Source: Crocosphaera sp. (GTDB taxonomy: Bacteria; Cyanobacteriota; Cyanobacteriia; Cyanobacteriales; Microcystaceae). Taken from it: a stretch of 64,000 bases of DNA. A program made the translations under genes and the position numbers. Location: NCBI RefSeq assembly GCF_030064895.1, contig NZ_JASJEB010000062.1, positions 1 to 64,000 of the forward strand, read 5' to 3'. The notes under the pieces were generated by a model, which was given only the letters and a program-made list of their open reading frames with translations, ran no database searches and was not told the origin of the DNA. Positions 54,847 to 63,556 of this stretch are shown here, piece by piece; position 1 is the first letter of the stretch, and each line of letters begins with the position of its first letter.

Positions 54847-56214
54847 ATGTTCACAAGTCCACCTATTCCACTATTAGCCACAGAAACAACAGCCAATCTT
54901 GGCCCGATGGTTTTAGCCGGTGTTTTACTCAGTTTAATTGTCGTTTATTTAGCCAGTAAGTTAGGGGGAGAAATCTCAAGATCCCTTAATTTACCTCCGG
55001 TTTTAGGAGAATTAGTCGGTGGTGTAGTTGTTGGTGCATCGGCCTTACATTTATTAGTGTTTCCCGAAAGTGGTGCCACTGCTGCGGACTCAGTGTTGAT
55101 GAGTACCTTACAATTAGTAGCTGGTTTAAGTCCGGAAGCTGTTCCTGAAGTGTTTAGTACCCAAAGTGAAGTTATTTCTGTTTTAGCAGAACTTGGGGTA
55201 ATTATCCTTCTCTTTGAAATTGGTTTAGAATCAGATATCAGAGAGTTACAGGAAGTAGGTTATCAAGCTGCTATTGTTGCGGTTGTGGGTGTGGTTGCTC
55301 CCTTTACTGCTGGTACGGTTGGCTTGATGTTACTGTTTAATGTTCCTACTATTCCTGCTATTTTTGCCGGTGCAGCTTTAACCGCTACCAGTATCGGTAT
55401 CACCTCTAAGGTTTTGTCGGAGTTGGGCTATTTGAAGTCCAAGGAAGGACAAATCATTGTTGGTGCTGCGGTTATTGATGATGTGTTAGGAATTATCGTT
55501 TTAGCTGTGGTTGCTAGTTTGGCTAAAACTGGATCTGTTGATGTAGTTAATGTTATCTATTTGATTGTCAGTGCTACTGTCTTTTTATTGGGTTCCATTT
55601 TCTTAGGCAAATTCTTTAATAAGTCTTTTGTTGCCGTTTCTGAGGTGTTACAAACCCGTGGTAAGTTAGTGATTCCTGCTTTGATTTTTGCTTTCTTTAT
55701 GGCGTTTTTAGCTAACGTTATTCAACTAGAAGCTATCTTGGGGGCCTTTGCTGCTGGTTTAGTTTTAGATGAAACCGATAAGCGCAAAGAATTGGATCAA
55801 CAAGTGATTCCTATTGCTGATATTTTGGTTCCCATTTTCTTTGTTAGTGTCGGAGCAAAGGTTAATTTAGGGGTACTGAATCCTTTTGTTGCTGAAAATA
55901 GAGAAGGTTTAATCATTGCTACCTTTTTGATTGTTGTTGCTATCATCGGTAAATTAATTACAGGATGGACGATAACAGGACAAGAAAAAATTAACCGTTT
56001 AGCTATTGGTTTTGGCATGATTCCTCGGGGTGAGGTTGGCTTAGTTTTCGCTGGGATAGGTTCAGCTAGTGGGGTATTAAGTCAGTCTTTAGAAGCAGCT
56101 ATTATTGTAATGGTGATTCTGACGACTTTTCTCGCACCTCCTCTCTTAAGGTTTGCCTTTAAGGAGCCTTCAGAAAGCGCAGAAAAATTGCAAAATGCTG
56201 ATGTAGCTAACTAA
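54847..56214 (+). CDS. nhaS3: CPA2-type cation:proton antiporter (NhaS3-like)
   Basis: A 455-residue protein with about 12 membrane segments. It has LNLPPVLGELVGGVVVGASA, an LFEIGLESDI motif and the core acidic VIDDVLGIIVLAVVASL (two Asp) of CPA2 antiporters. Length and layout suit the cyanobacterial NhaS3 type, which exports Na+. Placement directly after bicA suggests removal of Na+ brought in with bicarbonate. The symbol is a best guess within the family. Confidence 0.82.
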   Translation: MFTSPPIPLLATETTANLGPMVLAGVLLSLIVVYLASKLGGEISRSLNLPPVLGELVGGVVVGASALHLLVFPESGATAADSVLMSTLQLVAGLSPEAVPEVFSTQSEVISVLAELGVIILLFEIGLESDIRELQEVGYQAAIVAVVGVVAPFTAGTVGLMLLFNVPTIPAIFAGAALTATSIGITSKVLSELGYLKSKEGQIIVGAAVIDDVLGIIVLAVVASLAKTGSVDVVNVIYLIVSATVFLLGSIFLGKFFNKSFVAVSEVLQTRGKLVIPALIFAFFMAFLANVIQLEAILGAFAAGLVLDETDKRKELDQQVIPIADILVPIFFVSVGAKVNLGVLNPFVAENREGLIIATFLIVVAIIGKLITGWTITGQEKINRLAIGFGMIPRGEVGLVFAGIGSASGVLSQSLEAAIIVMVILTTFLAPPLLRFAFKEPSESAEKLQNADVAN

Positions 56215-56221
56215 CAGTAAG

Positions 56222-56257
56222 AAAAGGGACAATTATCAACTAGATTTTGTCCCTTTT
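56222..56257 (+). terminator. Terminator after the antiporter
   Basis: AAAAGGGACAA and TTGTCCCTTTT form a perfect 11-bp stem with a T-run. It separates bicA-nhaS from the downstream psiE/mrp genes. Confidence 0.85.
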
Positions 56258-56290
56258 TGACCCTTGCTATGGTATGATGAAAAGTTAATC

Positions 56291-56797
56291 ATGGTCAACG
56301 CAGTCACAATGGTAAAAAGAAACCCGTCTAAAAACAGGTTTAAAAATTTGATAACTAAGACAACTAAATTATTGAAGGATGATAATTTTATGATCGGTAT
56401 TCACTTTGTTGAGAATGCCGTTTCTAAAATTTTGTCTGTTGCTCTGGTTATTGTGATTGGGGTTTCTATATTTGAGTTGACTTTGGTATTAGCAAAGGAT
56501 TTATTTACTACTGAACCGGTTGGTTTCTTTAATAAAACTTTAATTGAAATATTTGGATTATTCCTAAACATATTAATTGCCTTAGAATTATTAGAAAATA
56601 TTACTGCTTATCTTAGGAAACATATAGTTCAAGTAGAGTTAGTTGTAGTAACTGCTCTCATTGCTGTTGCTAGAAAGATTATTATTTTTGACCCTTCAAA
56701 ATACGCTAAAAATGATTTAATTGCCCTCGCTTTTGCTTGTTTTGCTTTGGCTGCTAGTTATGCTCTCATTCGTTTTGTTAATCAGAAAGATAGTTGA
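56291..56797 (+). CDS. PsiE-like membrane protein
   Basis: About 168 residues with four membrane segments (about 48-72, 83-105, 112-130, 137-155). It shows the PsiE-family pattern EIFGLFLNILIALELLENIT and VVVTALIAVARKIIIFD. PsiE is named for phosphate-starvation induction in E. coli; the function is unclear. ATG 56291 or 56309 is likelier than TTG 56264. The TMEM175-like gene starts 15 bases on. Confidence 0.78.
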   Translation: MVNAVTMVKRNPSKNRFKNLITKTTKLLKDDNFMIGIHFVENAVSKILSVALVIVIGVSIFELTLVLAKDLFTTEPVGFFNKTLIEIFGLFLNILIALELLENITAYLRKHIVQVELVVVTALIAVARKIIIFDPSKYAKNDLIALAFACFALAASYALIRFVNQKDS

Positions 56798-56811
56798 GAA
56801 GGGAGAGCAAT

Positions 56812-57405
56812 ATGAATCAAAAAAATGGCGATGAAACACAATCTTTGCAACGGTTAAAAAGAGTCTCTGATGGTATTTTTATGTTAGCAATGACTTTAAT
56901 GGTATTGCAGTTTGATTTACCGAATGTTGAAGCAGAGATGTCAACAAGAGAAATTAAAGAATTTTTAATTGCTCAACTACCAGCACTTTATATTTATTTG
57001 GGTACTTTTATTTTAATTGCTTTTTATTGGTTTAGTAATTTACAACAATTTACCCACTATAAGAAAACGGACACTGTTCATTTATGGCTTAATTTATTGT
57101 CATTAATGTTCGTTGTTTTGATTCCTTATACTAAGGATTTTATTAATGTTTATAGTTTAAATCCTTATGTACAAATCTTTTACAGTATCAATTTATTTCT
57201 GGTAGGTTTATTTTCTTCTCTAAGTTGGTGCTATGCTTCTAGAAATAACAGTTTGATAGATCCTAACTTAGAAAAAAAGGAGAGTGTAAAAATTGGCATA
57301 AAAAGACTGATTGAACCGTTGGTATCTCTATTTTCCACTATTATATCATTAATTAATCCCACTTATTGGAAATGGAGTTTTTCGTTATTTTTCCTTTGTC
57401 CCTAA
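56812..57405 (+). CDS. TMEM175-like potassium-channel-family protein
   Basis: The 197-residue product starts with LQRLKRVSDGIFMLAMTLMV, corresponding to the R-x3-FSDG...AIxxTLL signature of bacterial TMEM175 (DUF1211), with Val for Phe. It has about five membrane segments. Bacterial TMEM175 proteins form K+-permeable tetramers. ATG 56812 follows an AGGGAG RBS and is preferred over TTG 56794. It fits the ion-homeostasis theme of the locus. Confidence 0.8.
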   Translation: MNQKNGDETQSLQRLKRVSDGIFMLAMTLMVLQFDLPNVEAEMSTREIKEFLIAQLPALYIYLGTFILIAFYWFSNLQQFTHYKKTDTVHLWLNLLSLMFVVLIPYTKDFINVYSLNPYVQIFYSINLFLVGLFSSLSWCYASRNNSLIDPNLEKKESVKIGIKRLIEPLVSLFSTIISLINPTYWKWSFSLFFLCP

Positions 57406-57422
57406 TTTTATAATTGATAATT

Positions 57423-57761
57423 ATGTTAGAAGCTTTCATTTTTGCGACAATTTTATTCGGTTTCTTTGGCATCATTTTCAAAGAAAATTTGATGATGAAA
57501 ATTATTGCTATGGATGTGATGAGTACAGGAGTTATTGCTTATTATGTTATCATTTCATCGAGAAACGGTCTATTTACACCCATTTTAAATAAGACTACTG
57601 ATAGTAGTAATTATGCTGATCCTGTTCCACAAGCAGTCATTTTAACCGCCATTGTTATCGGATTTTCTATTCAAGCTTTAATGTTAGTCGGTGTGATGAA
57701 GTTAGCCCAAAATAATCCAACTTTGGAAACAAAAGAAATAGAAAAAAATAATGCACCTTAA
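57423..57761 (+). CDS. mrpC: Mrp antiporter subunit C (NuoK-like)
   Basis: A 112-residue three-helix protein with EAFIFATILFGFFGIIFKEN and DPVPQAVILTAIVIGFSIQA, the conserved MrpC/NuoK stretch. It starts the Mrp Na+/H+ antiporter gene set that runs to 61570. ATG 57423 is preferred over TTG 57414. Confidence 0.88.
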   Translation: MLEAFIFATILFGFFGIIFKENLMMKIIAMDVMSTGVIAYYVIISSRNGLFTPILNKTTDSSNYADPVPQAVILTAIVIGFSIQALMLVGVMKLAQNNPTLETKEIEKNNAP

Positions 57762-57834
57762 ATCAAGTTAATGTAGGTTTAATAATGTTAAGCCCCTAGA
57801 TAATCTCAACCCCCCTAATGTATAATATGGTCGA

Positions 57835-59295
57835 ATGAAAGCTCTAACAATTATTTGGATCGCCTTACCCTTATTTATCGGATTTAGTATTTATCTACTT
57901 CCCAAAATTGCTCGCTACCTTGCTTTAGGGGTCGCGATATTTTCTCTTGGGTATGCGTTGACTATATTTAATTTAGACTCATCTTTAGATTTTAATCTAC
58001 TGGATAGTTTTGGCGTTATTCTCTTAATTGATAATTTAACTAGCTTTTTCATTCTGACTAATGCTTTAGTCACCTTAGCTGTACTTTTTTATTGTTGGCA
58101 AACTGACAAAACAGCCTTTTTTTACACCCAAATTATTATTTTACACGGAAGCGTTAATGCGTCTTTTATTTGCGCTGACTTTATTAGTTTGTACGTCGCT
58201 TTAGAAGTGATCGGTATTGCCGCATTTTTACTTGTTGCCTATCCTAGAAGCGATCGCTCAATATGGGTAGCCCTGCGTTATCTTTTTGTTAGTAACACCG
58301 CCATGTTATTTTACTTAGTGGGGGCAGTATTGGTGTACCAGTCCCATCATTCCTTTAGCTTTGCCGGGTTAAAAGGATCACCCCCAGAAGCGATCGCACT
58401 TATTTTTGTAGGACTGTTAGCCAAGGGTGGTATATTTGTATCTGGTTTATGGCTACCCTTAACCCATTCTGAGTCAGAAACCCCTGTCTCGGCCATGTTA
58501 TCGGGAGTGGTTGTGAAAGCGGGGGTATATCCTCTCATTCGTTGCGCATTAATGGTGAGTGAGGTTGATCCTATTGTGCGTCTTTTTGGCGTGGGGACGG
58601 CTTTATTAGGGGTGGGATATGCTGTGTTTGAGAAGGATAGTAAACGGATGTTAGCCTTTCATACCGTTTCCCAGTTAGGGTTTGTTTTAGCGGCCCCAGA
58701 AGTAGGAGGGTTTTACGCTTTGACTCATGGGTTAGTTAAGTCTGCTTTATTTTTAATATCAGGAGTGTTACCTAGTCGCAACCTGAAAGAATTAAAACAT
58801 TTACCTATTCATACACCAGTTTGGATCGCTTTAGTAATAGCCAGTTTTTCTATTTCAGGGTTCCCTTTGTTGTCGGGTTTTGGGGCAAAAGTTTTAACCA
58901 TGAAAAGTCTTTTACCTTGGCAAGTGATTGGTATGAATATTGCTGCATTGGGAACATCTGTATCCTTTGCTAAATTTATATTTTTGCCCCATGAAACCAA
59001 AGAAGATAGTAAAGTCAAGTTGGGTTTTTGGGCAGCAATGATTTTATTATTAGGAGGACTAATTATTGCTAATGGTATCTACTATGAAGCCTATACTATC
59101 AAAAATACGATTAAACCTTTAATTACTATTTTTCTCGGATGGTTAGCTTATGGATTTATTTTCCAAAAAGCTGTTGTTAAACTGCCTCGTGTGGCCGAGG
59201 AATTTGATCATTTAATAGGAGTGATGATTTTAATGTTAATGTTTCTATTTTGGCTGGTACTATTCCCAGATATTCAGGCAATATATAAACAGTAA
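57835..59295 (+). CDS. mrpD: Mrp antiporter subunit D (NuoM/N-like)
   Basis: A 486-residue polytopic protein of the proton-translocating NADH-quinone oxidoreductase type. It has LYVALEVIGIAAFLLVAYPR (channel Glu), GLLAKGGIFVSGLWLPLTHS (channel Lys) and HTVSQLGFVLAAPEVGGFYA. It carries ions in the Mrp complex. Confidence 0.88.
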   Translation: MKALTIIWIALPLFIGFSIYLLPKIARYLALGVAIFSLGYALTIFNLDSSLDFNLLDSFGVILLIDNLTSFFILTNALVTLAVLFYCWQTDKTAFFYTQIIILHGSVNASFICADFISLYVALEVIGIAAFLLVAYPRSDRSIWVALRYLFVSNTAMLFYLVGAVLVYQSHHSFSFAGLKGSPPEAIALIFVGLLAKGGIFVSGLWLPLTHSESETPVSAMLSGVVVKAGVYPLIRCALMVSEVDPIVRLFGVGTALLGVGYAVFEKDSKRMLAFHTVSQLGFVLAAPEVGGFYALTHGLVKSALFLISGVLPSRNLKELKHLPIHTPVWIALVIASFSISGFPLLSGFGAKVLTMKSLLPWQVIGMNIAALGTSVSFAKFIFLPHETKEDSKVKLGFWAAMILLLGGLIIANGIYYEAYTIKNTIKPLITIFLGWLAYGFIFQKAVVKLPRVAEEFDHLIGVMILMLMFLFWLVLFPDIQAIYKQ

Positions 59296-59393
59296 CACAG
59301 GCTTCTAAGCTATAGAACCATTCTACTTTTATTAGACTTGTTCAACTCATTCAAAAACTGATAACTACTCACTTATAACTGTTACTTATTGTT

Positions 59394-59783
59394 ATGATTG
59401 CTTATTTAGATTTAATATTAAAGTTAGCCATTTGGTTTTTACTCACCTCTGATATTAGTCCAGCCAATATTATTATTGGGGTAATTATTTGTGTATTCTT
59501 GCCTAAAAAATTAAGTTCTCCAGGAAAATTAAAAGACTGGTACCGTGCGTTAGTAGAAGTTCTAATCGCTATTCCCCAAGCTTACTTTGAGGCAGTAGAA
59601 ATTATGTTATTTCCTCATAAAAAAGAGAAGATTAAGCCGGAAAGAGTTAAACCCGAAAGAACCCCAGGTTTGATTTTTTTAGATATTTTTGTAATTACCT
59701 TCACTCCCAAAACAATTGTGTTAAAATATCGTGAAGAAGGATGGTATGACGTTCATCTTATTCAACGGGAGAAACAGTCATGA
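59394..59783 (+). CDS. mrpE: Mrp antiporter subunit E
   Basis: A 129-residue protein with two N-terminal membrane segments and the MrpE pattern: TPGLIFLDIFVITFTPKTIV then the C-terminal GWYDVHLIQRE. Its stop overlaps the mrpF start by ATGA. Confidence 0.88.
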   Translation: MIAYLDLILKLAIWFLLTSDISPANIIIGVIICVFLPKKLSSPGKLKDWYRALVEVLIAIPQAYFEAVEIMLFPHKKEKIKPERVKPERTPGLIFLDIFVITFTPKTIVLKYREEGWYDVHLIQREKQS

Positions 59784-60046
59784 GTGTACTTGATGTAATT
59801 TTAATTGTGATGATTTTAGCATTACTGATCCCCATCTATGAAGCATGGCAAGACAATGACATTTGGCAAAAAATGTTAGCTTTTTCGAGTATTGCCAGCA
59901 AAACATCGATCATGATCCTGGTTATTTCTGTCTTAAGAGGTGATTGGATGATCGGATTAGTTGGGGTTCTTATTCTAAGTTTGGGTAATGCTTCTTTGAT
60001 GTTACTGGCACAAATTTTAAAACGGATAAAAATCACAGAAAACTAA
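59780..60046 (+). CDS. mrpF: Mrp antiporter subunit F
   Basis: An 88-residue protein with three short membrane helices (VILIVMILALLIPIYEAW, TSIMILVISVLRGDW, GLVGVLILSLGNASLML), matching MrpF. It is translationally coupled to mrpE. Confidence 0.86.
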   Translation: MSVLDVILIVMILALLIPIYEAWQDNDIWQKMLAFSSIASKTSIMILVISVLRGDWMIGLVGVLILSLGNASLMLLAQILKRIKITEN

Positions 60047-60073
60047 CAAATTTCATGATAAAATAATAAAGCT

Positions 60074-60346
60074 ATGATTGACTATTTAAGCTATTTTTGC
60101 ATTATTGTTGGCCTCATTTTTTGGTTTTGGGGAACCATTCCTTTAGTTGGCGATCGCTCAGTTTTATATAAACTCCATAGCCTTTCTGTAGCTGATACTT
60201 TGGGTTCAATGAGTATTATTTTTGGACTCTTTTTAAAGATACCCAGTGAATGGCCATTACTGATTTTAGCTATTATTTCCCTAGCAATATGGAACACTGT
60301 CTTAGGTTATGTTTTAGCTTATTGTTCCAGTAGTGAAGAGAATTAA
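60074..60346 (+). CDS. mrpG: Mrp antiporter subunit G
   Basis: A 90-residue membrane protein with GLIFWFWGTIPLVGDRSVLY then KLHSLSVADTLGSMSIIFGL, the MrpG pattern of R..Y.RLHA...ADTLG. Confidence 0.88.
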   Translation: MIDYLSYFCIIVGLIFWFWGTIPLVGDRSVLYKLHSLSVADTLGSMSIIFGLFLKIPSEWPLLILAIISLAIWNTVLGYVLAYCSSSEEN

Positions 60347-60367
60347 TAACCCTTATTTATTTTGGAA

Positions 60368-60907
60368 ATGAATGACATTTATCTCTATATCATTACCGCC
60401 TTATTACCCCTTTCTGCTTGTCTAACTGTCTTACAAATAAACCCTTATCACACCTTAGTTATTCGGGGTATTTTAGGGGCGATCGCTGCCTTGGTTTATG
60501 CCATGTTTGGGGCAGCAGATGTGGCATTAACAGAAGCATTAGTGGGGACAATGTTGGCCATTACTCTTTACGGGGTAGCGGTGCGATCGTCTATGGTAAT
60601 GCGCTTAGGAATCATAGAAAACGAAAGCCAAGAAAAAGATCAATTTAAACAATTAATTGATAATTTCAAAAGTATTTTAAATAAATATCATCTACGCTTA
60701 GAACTCGTTACTTATGAAGACGAAATAGCCTTAACAACGGCATTGAAAAACCAAGATATTCATGGAACTTGTCAGTTAAAGGCAGATGACGGTGATAGCT
60801 ATCATACTGTTACCAGAATAAAACGGCTTTATGAGATTATTCAACCGGAACTATCCTCATCTTTAATCACTTATTTTAACCCCTTAGATACCAAGGAGAA
60901 ACACTAA
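60368..60907 (+). CDS. MrpA C-terminal-like subunit (DUF4040/MbhD)
   Basis: A 179-residue protein. The first 80 residues are DUF4040: HTLVIRGILGAIAALVYAMF, then GAADVALTEALVGTMLAITL. In other bacteria this domain is the C-terminal part of the large MrpA; here it is a separate gene with a soluble tail of about 95 residues. It ends directly before mrpB. The large NuoL-like part of MrpA is absent from the locus. Confidence 0.82.
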   Translation: MNDIYLYIITALLPLSACLTVLQINPYHTLVIRGILGAIAALVYAMFGAADVALTEALVGTMLAITLYGVAVRSSMVMRLGIIENESQEKDQFKQLIDNFKSILNKYHLRLELVTYEDEIALTTALKNQDIHGTCQLKADDGDSYHTVTRIKRLYEIIQPELSSSLITYFNPLDTKEKH

Positions 60908-61570
60908 ATGAAATGGGTTTATCTTGTTGCAGGAATCGCACTTTATGTAAAAATGTTGGTCATGCCTAACCCTATGGCAGAAATGGTAGATTTATCTATT
61001 GTGGAAAGCGTTGTACTAGATAGTGGGGTTCCCAATGCTGTGTCAGGAATCATCTTTAGAAACCGTCTTTATGACACCATTTTTGAGGTGGTTGTATTTA
61101 CCCTTGCTGTGATGGGTGTTCGCTTTTTAATGAGTAATGATGAACCTTTGAACGTTATTTATCAATTTAACGATCAACCTTCCATTGTATTAGCACAGTT
61201 AGGGGCGACTATTGCAGCGTTGGTTAGTATAGAATTAGCTATTAGAGGACATCTTAGCCCCGGAGGAGGGTTTGCTGCTGGTGTTGCTGGAGGAACTGCC
61301 ATCGGACTTATTGCTATTACCTCCCCTTCAGAATGGATGCAAAAAATCTATCAACGTTGGCACGCATCTACTTGGGAAAAAATATCTGTATTGATCTTCA
61401 TTGTTTTGGCGGTTATTACGTTAGTTGGTTTAGAATTACCATTAGGACAAACAGGAACATTATTAAGTGGTGGAATTATTCCTATTCTTAATATTTTAGT
61501 TGCTATTAAAGTGGCTTTGGGATCTTGGGCAGTGATTTTAATTTTTATTCGTTATCGAGGGTTATTGTAA
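60908..61570 (+). CDS. mrpB: Mrp antiporter subunit B (MnhB domain)
   Basis: A 220-residue membrane protein. The MnhB domain is at about 85-215 with IRGHLSPGGGFAAGVAGGTA and LGQTGTLLSGGIIPILNILV. The N-terminal part (about 1-70) adds further membrane segments that resemble MbhE. It follows the preceding gene with no gap. Confidence 0.85.
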   Translation: MKWVYLVAGIALYVKMLVMPNPMAEMVDLSIVESVVLDSGVPNAVSGIIFRNRLYDTIFEVVVFTLAVMGVRFLMSNDEPLNVIYQFNDQPSIVLAQLGATIAALVSIELAIRGHLSPGGGFAAGVAGGTAIGLIAITSPSEWMQKIYQRWHASTWEKISVLIFIVLAVITLVGLELPLGQTGTLLSGGIIPILNILVAIKVALGSWAVILIFIRYRGLL

Positions 61571-61620
61571 GCACTAAATTGTTAACATTAAAGTTATTCA
61601 ATAATTTGTGACAATAAAAC

Positions 61621-63453
61621 ATGATAAGAAGCTCTCCCATTTTAAATTGTATTAACTACATTCATGAGCGTTATAGTAACATCAGTAATGGACAGGTAGC
61701 TACTTATATTCCAGAACTAGCAAAGGCTAATCCTGACTTTTTCGGCATTTGTATTACGACCCCAGACGGACAAACTTATGAAGTCGGGGAGTCTCAACAT
61801 TCATTTACCATTCAGTCTATTTCTAAACCCTTTGTTTACGGTTTAGCGTTAGCAGATCATGGAGTGGATAAAGTGATGAGTAAAGTGGGGGTAGAACCCA
61901 CAGGAGAAGCATTTAACTCGATCATTTTTGATGAAGTCTATAACCGTCCTTATAACCCTATGGTGAACGCAGGGGCGATCGCAACTACCGCTTTGATCAA
62001 AGGGAACGGATACGAACAAAGATTTAAGCGGATTTTAACCATGTTTGAAGAGTTCGCAGGACGTTCTCTAAGTATAGATGAAGAGGTTTTTCAGTCGGAA
62101 AAGTCAACGGGACATCGTAATCGGGCGATCGCCTATTTAGAGTTGAATGCAGGGATGTTAGAAGGGAACTTAGATGAACATTTAGACCTGTATTTTCGCC
62201 AATGTTCTATTCTAGTAACTGCTAAAGATTTAGCGATCATGGCTGCAACTTTAGCCAATAATGGGATCAACCCCATCACCCAACAAAAAGTGGTTAACCC
62301 GAAAGAAGTACGCGCTATTCTCAGTGTCATGGCCAGTTGTGGAATGTACGATTTTTCGGGAGAATGGATGTATCGTATTGGTTTACCGGCAAAAAGTGGG
62401 GTCGGAGGTGGTATTATCGCTGTTCTACCCGGTCAGTTTGGTATTGGTACTTTTTCCCCTCCTTTAGATGAAAGGGGGAATAGTGTGCGAGGAATTAAGG
62501 TATGTGAAGAGTTATCCCAACAGTTTAAGTTTCATTTGTTTGATAGTCATCCGGTGTCTCAAACCTGTGTCAGTCGTACTTATACTGGGGCCATGGTATC
62601 TTCAAAACGACAAAGACGGGTGTTTCAAAGGGATTTTTTGGACCAAGAATCAGAAAAAATTCTAGTTTATGAACTTAAAGGTGATCTTTATTTTGCCACC
62701 CTAGAAAAGTTAACCCGTCAGCTACAAAATCATCAACCAACGCCCCAATTTATTATTTTAGATGGTCATCGAGTCGGAAATGTTAATAGTAGTGCTATTA
62801 CCTTATTGTCAGAAATAAAGGAGTGGTGTTTGAATCAAGAAATAATTTTATTTTTGACAGGATTTGAGGATAAAATAAAGGTGAGTTTACAAGCTAATGA
62901 TTGGCAGAATGAGATGTTTATTAATAATGTCGATGCAGCCTTAGAATGGTGCGAAAATCATTTGTTATCTGAAGGAAATCAGCAAAATATAACTGTTACC
63001 GATCAGTTATTATTAGAAGACATGGATATATTTAAAGCATTCACGACGGAAGAAATGGCGGCGATTACTCCTTTATTTACTGAAGTTTTTTATCAACCAG
63101 ATGATTTTATTGTTTGTGAAGGAGAAGAAGCTAAACGTTTATTTTTATTAGCAAAAGGAAGGGCAACCGTTTCCTTAAAACTTCCTCAAAGTGAGGAAAG
63201 AAAACGGTTAACTACTTATATTCCAGGCATTGCTTTTGGAGAGTTAGCACTATTTGATATTGATATTAGTCAAAGAACCGCTGATATTATGGCAGATACT
63301 GAAGTTGTGTGTTATGTTTTGGAATTTGCGCGTTTAAAAACATTACTCAATACACATCCTGAAGTTTATATCAAGTTACTGCAAACTTTTGGGAAAAGTC
63401 TTGTTAATACAATTAAACGAGCAACCTTAGAAATTCGTAGTTTATCTGTATAA
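61621..63453 (+). CDS. glsA: Glutaminase A fused to STAS and cyclic-nucleotide-binding domains
   Basis: A 610-residue fusion. Residues 1-310 are a serine-dependent glutaminase: [16 protein letters not shown] holds the SxxK pair (S66, K69), and [15 protein letters not shown] and [12 protein letters not shown] follow. Residues about 340-455 are a STAS domain ([20 protein letters not shown]). Residues about 475-605 are a CAP-ED domain ([20 protein letters not shown]). The last two suggest that deamination of glutamine is controlled by partner binding and a cyclic nucleotide, linking it to nitrogen signalling. It is not obviously part of the mrp operon. Confidence 0.92.
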   Translation: MIRSSPILNCINYIHERYSNISNGQVATYIPELAKANPDFFGICITTPDGQTYEVGESQHSFTIQSISKPFVYGLALADHGVDKVMSKVGVEPTGEAFNSIIFDEVYNRPYNPMVNAGAIATTALIKGNGYEQRFKRILTMFEEFAGRSLSIDEEVFQSEKSTGHRNRAIAYLELNAGMLEGNLDEHLDLYFRQCSILVTAKDLAIMAATLANNGINPITQQKVVNPKEVRAILSVMASCGMYDFSGEWMYRIGLPAKSGVGGGIIAVLPGQFGIGTFSPPLDERGNSVRGIKVCEELSQQFKFHLFDSHPVSQTCVSRTYTGAMVSSKRQRRVFQRDFLDQESEKILVYELKGDLYFATLEKLTRQLQNHQPTPQFIILDGHRVGNVNSSAITLLSEIKEWCLNQEIILFLTGFEDKIKVSLQANDWQNEMFINNVDAALEWCENHLLSEGNQQNITVTDQLLLEDMDIFKAFTTEEMAAITPLFTEVFYQPDDFIVCEGEEAKRLFLLAKGRATVSLKLPQSEERKRLTTYIPGIAFGELALFDIDISQRTADIMADTEVVCYVLEFARLKTLLNTHPEVYIKLLQTFGKSLVNTIKRATLEIRSLSV

Positions 63454-63556
63454 ATAATCACCACCAATCTAAGAAAAATATGAAATAAATCGAATCATCA
63501 CTGGTGAGGGATGTTATTATTAATATTTTCACTCTCAAGCAAGATGATTTAGATTT

